DNA from: Sphingobium sp. HWE2-09
GTDB taxonomy: Bacteria > Pseudomonadota > Alphaproteobacteria > Sphingomonadales > Sphingomonadaceae
DNA: 64,000 nucleotides
Direction: 5' to 3'
Assembly (NCBI RefSeq): GCF_035989265.1
Contig: NZ_JAYKZX010000003.1
Span: 2,232,001 to 2,296,000, forward strand
Positions 60,590 through 64,000 of this stretch are shown here, in pieces. Position numbers and translations under genes: made by a program. The notes beneath the pieces are model-generated. The model saw only the letters and a list, made by a program, of their open reading frames with translations. It made no database searches and had not been told where the DNA came from. Position 1 is the first letter of the stretch, and each line of letters starts with the position of its first letter.

Positions 60590-61923
60590 GCGATCTGTTC
60601 ATCATCGGCGCGTCGGGCACCAAGGCCTATCGTTCGGCGATGGCGGCGGTCGGCGAAAATATCGCCAATGCCAGCACCGCAGGCTATGCGCGCCGGTCGG
60701 TGACGACGATCGAATCCGGATCGTCCACCGCGACGATGGCGACCTATATTTCCCGCGCGAATTTCGGCGGGACGCAGGTGGCGGGCGTCAATCGTGCGTC
60801 CGATCCCTATCTCGACGCGACGGTCCGCAACACGGGCATGGCGCTGGGCAGTGCCACCGCGCGCCTGCGCTGGCTCAAGGATTCGGAAACCGCGCTCAAC
60901 GATACCGGCACTGGCGTGGGCCAATTGATGACCGGCATGTTCCAGAATATGGAAAAGCTGGCGGCCAGCCCCACCGACACGTCGCTGCGCGTCACCACGC
61001 TCGACAGCATCAGCCGGGTGGCCCAGTCGTTCAACCAGACATCGGCCGACCTTAAGACCGTATCGAGCGGTATCGCGACCGAAGCGCAGTCGTCGGTGAG
61101 CACGATCAACCGGTCGCTCAACGACTTGGCGGACATCAACAACAGCCTGCTGCGCGCGCAGCCCGGCACGTCATCCTATGCCCAGTTGCTGGACAGCCGC
61201 GATTCCGCATTGCAGACCCTGTCGGAAAATCTGAACGTCACCGTCAGCTTCGGCGCGCATGACAGCGCGCAGATCAGCTTTGGCGGGCAGACCTTGGTCA
61301 GCGGCAACAGCGCGACGAACCTGTCGATGGCGGCCAATGACGACGGCACCTTGTCGCTGAGCCTGGCGGACGGCACGGCGCTGGCCGCGCCTGCCAACGG
61401 CACGCTGGGCGGGCTGTTTTCCGCGGCGGGCACCGTGGCCGATCAGCGCAGCAGCCTGGACACGCTGGCTGCGCAGTTCGTGACCGACGTCAACGCCTGG
61501 CACGCGCAGGGCCAGACGGACGCGGGCGCGCAGGGCGGCGCCCTGTTGGCCGGTACGACGGCGGCGACCATGTCCGCGCTGGTGACCGATCCGGCCCAGC
61601 TCGCGCTCAAATCATCCGACGGCACGATCGCCAACGGCAATCTGCTCAACGTCAATTCCGTGCTGCGCGGCAATGGCAGCGTGGAGCAGAATTGGACGGC
61701 GCTGGTCGCGTCCCAAGCCACGCGGGTCGCATCGACCCAGGCGGAATATGACACCGCCAGCAGCCGCAACGACCAGGCGGTCGCGGCGCGCGAAGCCGTG
61801 AGCGGTGTCGACCTGGACATGGAAGCGGCGGATCTGCTGCGCATTCAGCAGGCCTATTCGGCATCGGCCAAGATCATCCAGGTCGCCAAAGAGACGATCG
61901 ATGCCATCATGAACATCATCTGA
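60586..61923 (+). CDS. flgK: FlgK, hook-filament junction protein 1
   Basis: A 445-aa junction protein. N-terminus LFIIGASGTKAYRSAMAAVGENIANASTAGYARRSVTTIE. C-terminus VAAREAVSGVDLDMEAADLLRIQQAYSASAKIIQVAKETIDAIMNII. The start is GTG 60586, overlapping the flgJ stop (GTGA), with AAGG upstream. It is followed by flgL after 16 bp. It is a likely FlgN client. Confidence 0.94.
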   Translation: MSDLFIIGASGTKAYRSAMAAVGENIANASTAGYARRSVTTIESGSSTATMATYISRANFGGTQVAGVNRASDPYLDATVRNTGMALGSATARLRWLKDSETALNDTGTGVGQLMTGMFQNMEKLAASPTDTSLRVTTLDSISRVAQSFNQTSADLKTVSSGIATEAQSSVSTINRSLNDLADINNSLLRAQPGTSSYAQLLDSRDSALQTLSENLNVTVSFGAHDSAQISFGGQTLVSGNSATNLSMAANDDGTLSLSLADGTALAAPANGTLGGLFSAAGTVADQRSSLDTLAAQFVTDVNAWHAQGQTDAGAQGGALLAGTTAATMSALVTDPAQLALKSSDGTIANGNLLNVNSVLRGNGSVEQNWTALVASQATRVASTQAEYDTASSRNDQAVAAREAVSGVDLDMEAADLLRIQQAYSASAKIIQVAKETIDAIMNII

Positions 61924-61939
61924 CGAAGAGGACTGAGCC

Positions 61940-62785
61940 ATGGTAGGTATCACCAACAAGATCATGCTCGCCGAAATCCGTCGTCAGCAGAAATTGTCGC
62001 AGGATATCGTCGACGGGCAGACATCGATTTCGACCGGGATCAAACTGACCAAGGCGTCCGACAATTCGCTCGCCTGGGTCCAGGTGTCCGACATCGGTCG
62101 CGCGCAGGCGCAGCAGGCCGCGTGGCAGGCGAATGTCAGCTATGGCACGACGCGATCGGGCAATGCCGAGGCCAATCTGTCCGAAATCGACACTCTGCTG
62201 ACACGCGCGCAGGAATTGGTGACGTCGGCCCGCAACGGGTCGATGAGCGATACCAATCGCGCCGCGATCACCGAGCAAATGTCGACCATCCGCACGACGA
62301 TCAACGAATTGCTGAACCAGAAGGATTATCAGGGCGTGTCCGTCTTCGATGACGGGCAGAGCATATTGGTGCCGGTCAGCCGTGGCCTCAATCTGGCGGT
62401 CGTGGGGACGAAGCAGGAGGTGTCGGAAGGCATCAACGTCAATGGCACGGCGATGTCGATCGATGACATATTGGCGCAGAGCATCGCCGCGATCCAGTCC
62501 GGCGACGATGCCGCCATCGGAGCTTCGCTGGGCGGGGTCCAGGCCGCGCAGAGCCATATCACCGTCGAACAGGCCCGGCAGGGTGTGCGCAGCGATCGTC
62601 TGGACGTGGTGGGAACGCGGCTGACCGATGTCGATCTGGACCTGACCGATCGGCGCACCTCGCTGGAAGCGACCGACTATAATGAAGTGATCGCCAATGT
62701 GAAGGCGCAGCTGTTGCAGTTGGAAGCGGCGCAGTCGGCTTTTGCGCGAATCAACCAGCAGACGCTGTTCGACCTGATCAAGTGA
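61940..62785 (+). CDS. flgL: FlgL, hook-filament junction protein 2
   Basis: A 281-aa flagellin-like junction protein. The N-terminus MVGITNKIMLAEIRRQQKLSQDIVDGQTSISTGIKLTKASDNS and C-terminus EATDYNEVIANVKAQLLQLEAAQSAFARINQQTLFDLIK form the D0/D1 coiled coil. GAGGA precedes the ATG. It is the last gene of the flgG-flgL run, followed by a FliA promoter and motA. Confidence 0.93.
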   Translation: MVGITNKIMLAEIRRQQKLSQDIVDGQTSISTGIKLTKASDNSLAWVQVSDIGRAQAQQAAWQANVSYGTTRSGNAEANLSEIDTLLTRAQELVTSARNGSMSDTNRAAITEQMSTIRTTINELLNQKDYQGVSVFDDGQSILVPVSRGLNLAVVGTKQEVSEGINVNGTAMSIDDILAQSIAAIQSGDDAAIGASLGGVQAAQSHITVEQARQGVRSDRLDVVGTRLTDVDLDLTDRRTSLEATDYNEVIANVKAQLLQLEAAQSAFARINQQTLFDLIK

Positions 62786-62824
62786 CGGCTCGCTAAAAAA
62801 GCGGCGCAAAAGGAAGAGCCATCC

Positions 62825-62851
62825 TAAACCGGATGCTAACCAGGCCGTATT
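62825..62851 (+). promoter_or_regulatory. Sigma-28 (FliA) promoter of motA-motB
   Basis: -35 TAAACCGG (62825-62832), an 11-nt spacer, -10 GCCGTATT (62844-62851). The expected start is about 62859, giving a 65-nt leader before ATG 62924. Confidence 0.78.
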
Positions 62852-62923
62852 AACCGTAAAAGCTGCATCGCATACGAAGCAGCAGGGCTACCGCCACCGG
62901 GCGCTTTTCTATCGGGGATTTTC

Positions 62924-63787
62924 ATGTTCGCAGCCATTGGCCTTGTCATTCTGCTCGTCATGGTGTTCGGCGGCTTCGCCTTCACCGGTGGCGACCTTGG
63001 CCCGGTGTTGCATGCTTTGCCGCACGAAATGCTGATCATCGGCGGCGCGGCCGTCGGTGCGCTCGTCATCGGCAATAGCGGCACGGACTTAAAGGCGCTG
63101 GGCGGCGGCCTGGGCAAGGTGTTCAAGGGCGCCAAATATAAGAAGCAGGATTTTCTGGACTGCATCTTCCTGGTGTCCAAGCTGATGAAGACGCTGCGCG
63201 TCGAAGGGCCGGTCGCGCTGGAACCGCATATCGAAGACCCGTCCACCTCCACCATCTTCACCGAATATCCCAAGCTGATGAAGGACAAGGCGCTGGTCCA
63301 CCTGATCAGCGATACGCTGCGTCTGGTCGTGATCTCGTCCGGCACGCTCGATCCGCATGCGGTCGAGGATGTGATGGATAATGCGCTCAAGACGCATCAC
63401 CATGAAGCGATCAAGCCAGCTGATAACCTGCAAGGCCTGGCCGACGCCCTGCCCGCACTGGGCATCGTCGCGGCGGTGCTGGGCGTGGTGAAGACGATGG
63501 GGTCGATCGACCAGCCGCCCGCTATTTTGGGCGCGATGATCGGATCGGCGCTGGTCGGCACGTTTCTGGGGATTCTGCTCGCCTATGGCATGGTCAATCC
63601 CTTCGCCAACCGGTGCCGCAGCGTGATCGAGGCGGATGGGGCCATTTACCATGTCGTCAAGCAGATCATCATCGCATCGCTGCACGGCCACCCGCAGCCG
63701 CTGGTGATCGAAGCCGCGCGCTCCGGCCTGACCCATGCCAACCAGCCCGGCTTTGCCGAGGTGTTCGACGGCATGCGGGGCAAATAA
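62924..63787 (+). CDS. motA: MotA, stator proton-channel subunit
   Basis: A 287-aa four-helix stator protein. N-terminal helices GLVILLVMVFGGFAFTGGDLGPVLHALPHEMLIIGGAAVGALVIG. A large cytoplasmic part follows with charged segments that contact FliG. The channel-forming C-terminal part is LPALGIVAAVLGVVKTMGSIDQPPAILGAMIGSALVGTFLGILLAYGMVNPF. GGGG in ATCGGGGATTTTC precedes the ATG. It is directly followed by motB. Confidence 0.96.
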   Translation: MFAAIGLVILLVMVFGGFAFTGGDLGPVLHALPHEMLIIGGAAVGALVIGNSGTDLKALGGGLGKVFKGAKYKKQDFLDCIFLVSKLMKTLRVEGPVALEPHIEDPSTSTIFTEYPKLMKDKALVHLISDTLRLVVISSGTLDPHAVEDVMDNALKTHHHEAIKPADNLQGLADALPALGIVAAVLGVVKTMGSIDQPPAILGAMIGSALVGTFLGILLAYGMVNPFANRCRSVIEADGAIYHVVKQIIIASLHGHPQPLVIEAARSGLTHANQPGFAEVFDGMRGK

Positions 63788-63790
63788 GCC

Positions 63791-64000
63791 ATGGCCGAGA
63801 AGAAGCGCGGCGCGAACGAGCCGGAACCCCGGCCGATCATCGTCAAGAAGATCATCGTGGAAGGGCATGGCGGCCATCATGGCGGCGCCTGGAAGGTGGC
63901 CTATGCCGACTTCGTGACGGCGATGATGGCGTTTTTCCTGCTGATGTGGCTGCTGGGCGCCACCACGGAAAAGCAGCGCAAGGCGCTGGCCGATTATTTC
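63791..64000 (+). CDS. motB: MotB, stator peptidoglycan-binding subunit (partial)
   Basis: The first 70 codons of MotB; the rest is off the right edge. The Lys/Glu-rich cytoplasmic start (EKKRGANEPEPRPIIVKKII) has a His-rich insert (EGHGGHHGG), then the signature TM GAWKVAYADFVTAMMAFFLLMWLL, with the proton-binding Asp in YAD near residue 40. It starts 3 bp after motA. The peptidoglycan-binding domain is not visible here. Confidence 0.95.
   Translation, partial: MAEKKRGANEPEPRPIIVKKIIVEGHGGHHGGAWKVAYADFVTAMMAFFLLMWLLGATTEKQRKALADYF

Overview
The window looks like chromosomal DNA of a sphingomonad alphaproteobacterium (Sphingobium/Sphingomonas/Novosphingobium type). The evidence is high G+C, a TonB-dependent receptor beside a TPR-sulfotransferase, a petABC (Rieske, cytochrome b, cytochrome c1) operon, and dispersed palindromic repeats of a kind common in these genomes. 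The genus call is inference. I see no integrase, transposase, plasmid or phage gene and no CRISPR array.

Region 1 (1-25.5 kb) is housekeeping. It holds a partial TonB receptor, a TPR-sulfotransferase, lptB-rpoN, a D-amino-acid transaminase, a MarR-type regulator, tRNA-Val(TAC), a methylthioadenosine nucleosidase-like gene, an EEP-family lipoprotein, apt, petABC, trmL-hemF-GNAT, lipB, a lipoprotein, queC-queE, hslO (Hsp33, frameshifted at a C7 run), and argD-argF. A 571-bp gene-free stretch at 19.6-20.2 kb is full of palindromic repeats.

Region 2 (25.5-64 kb) is an almost complete flagellar regulon in several blocks. (a) A hypothetical gene, fliD and fliS (minus). (b) A long minus-strand run from a sigma-54 activator through fliE, F, G, H, I, J, K, L, M, N, O, P, Q, R to flhB. 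(c) The flagellin gene fliC, divergent from the activator. (d) Two osmoregulated periplasmic glucan genes (opgG/D-like and opgH). (e) A lytic transglycosylase, flhA and fliA. (f) flgA, flgM and flgN. (g) A compact second MotA/MotB-like pair. (h) flgB-flgL on the plus strand. (i) Canonical motA and the start of motB at the right edge.

The control circuit is largely in this window. rpoN (sigma-54), a sigma-54 activator, fliA (sigma-28) and flgM are all here. Four good sigma-54 promoters can be read upstream of flgB, flgG, flgA-flgM-flgN and transglycosylase-flhA-fliA. Three sigma-28 promoters with an exact 11-bp spacer precede fliC, motAB and the hypothetical-fliD-fliS block. This implies activator plus RpoN, then hook-basal body and fliA/flgM, then FliA-driven filament, cap and stator. 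TTGCCG half-sites near the activator gene and flgB are candidate activator operators.

The unusual points are: FliM lacks the N-terminal CheY-binding peptide and there are no che genes here; flhF/flhG are absent between flhA and fliA; FlgH has no lipobox cysteine; there is a second small stator pair; a protein with no FlaG signature sits at the flaG position; and a palindromic repeat in the fliO-fliP junction supplies the fliP start codon.
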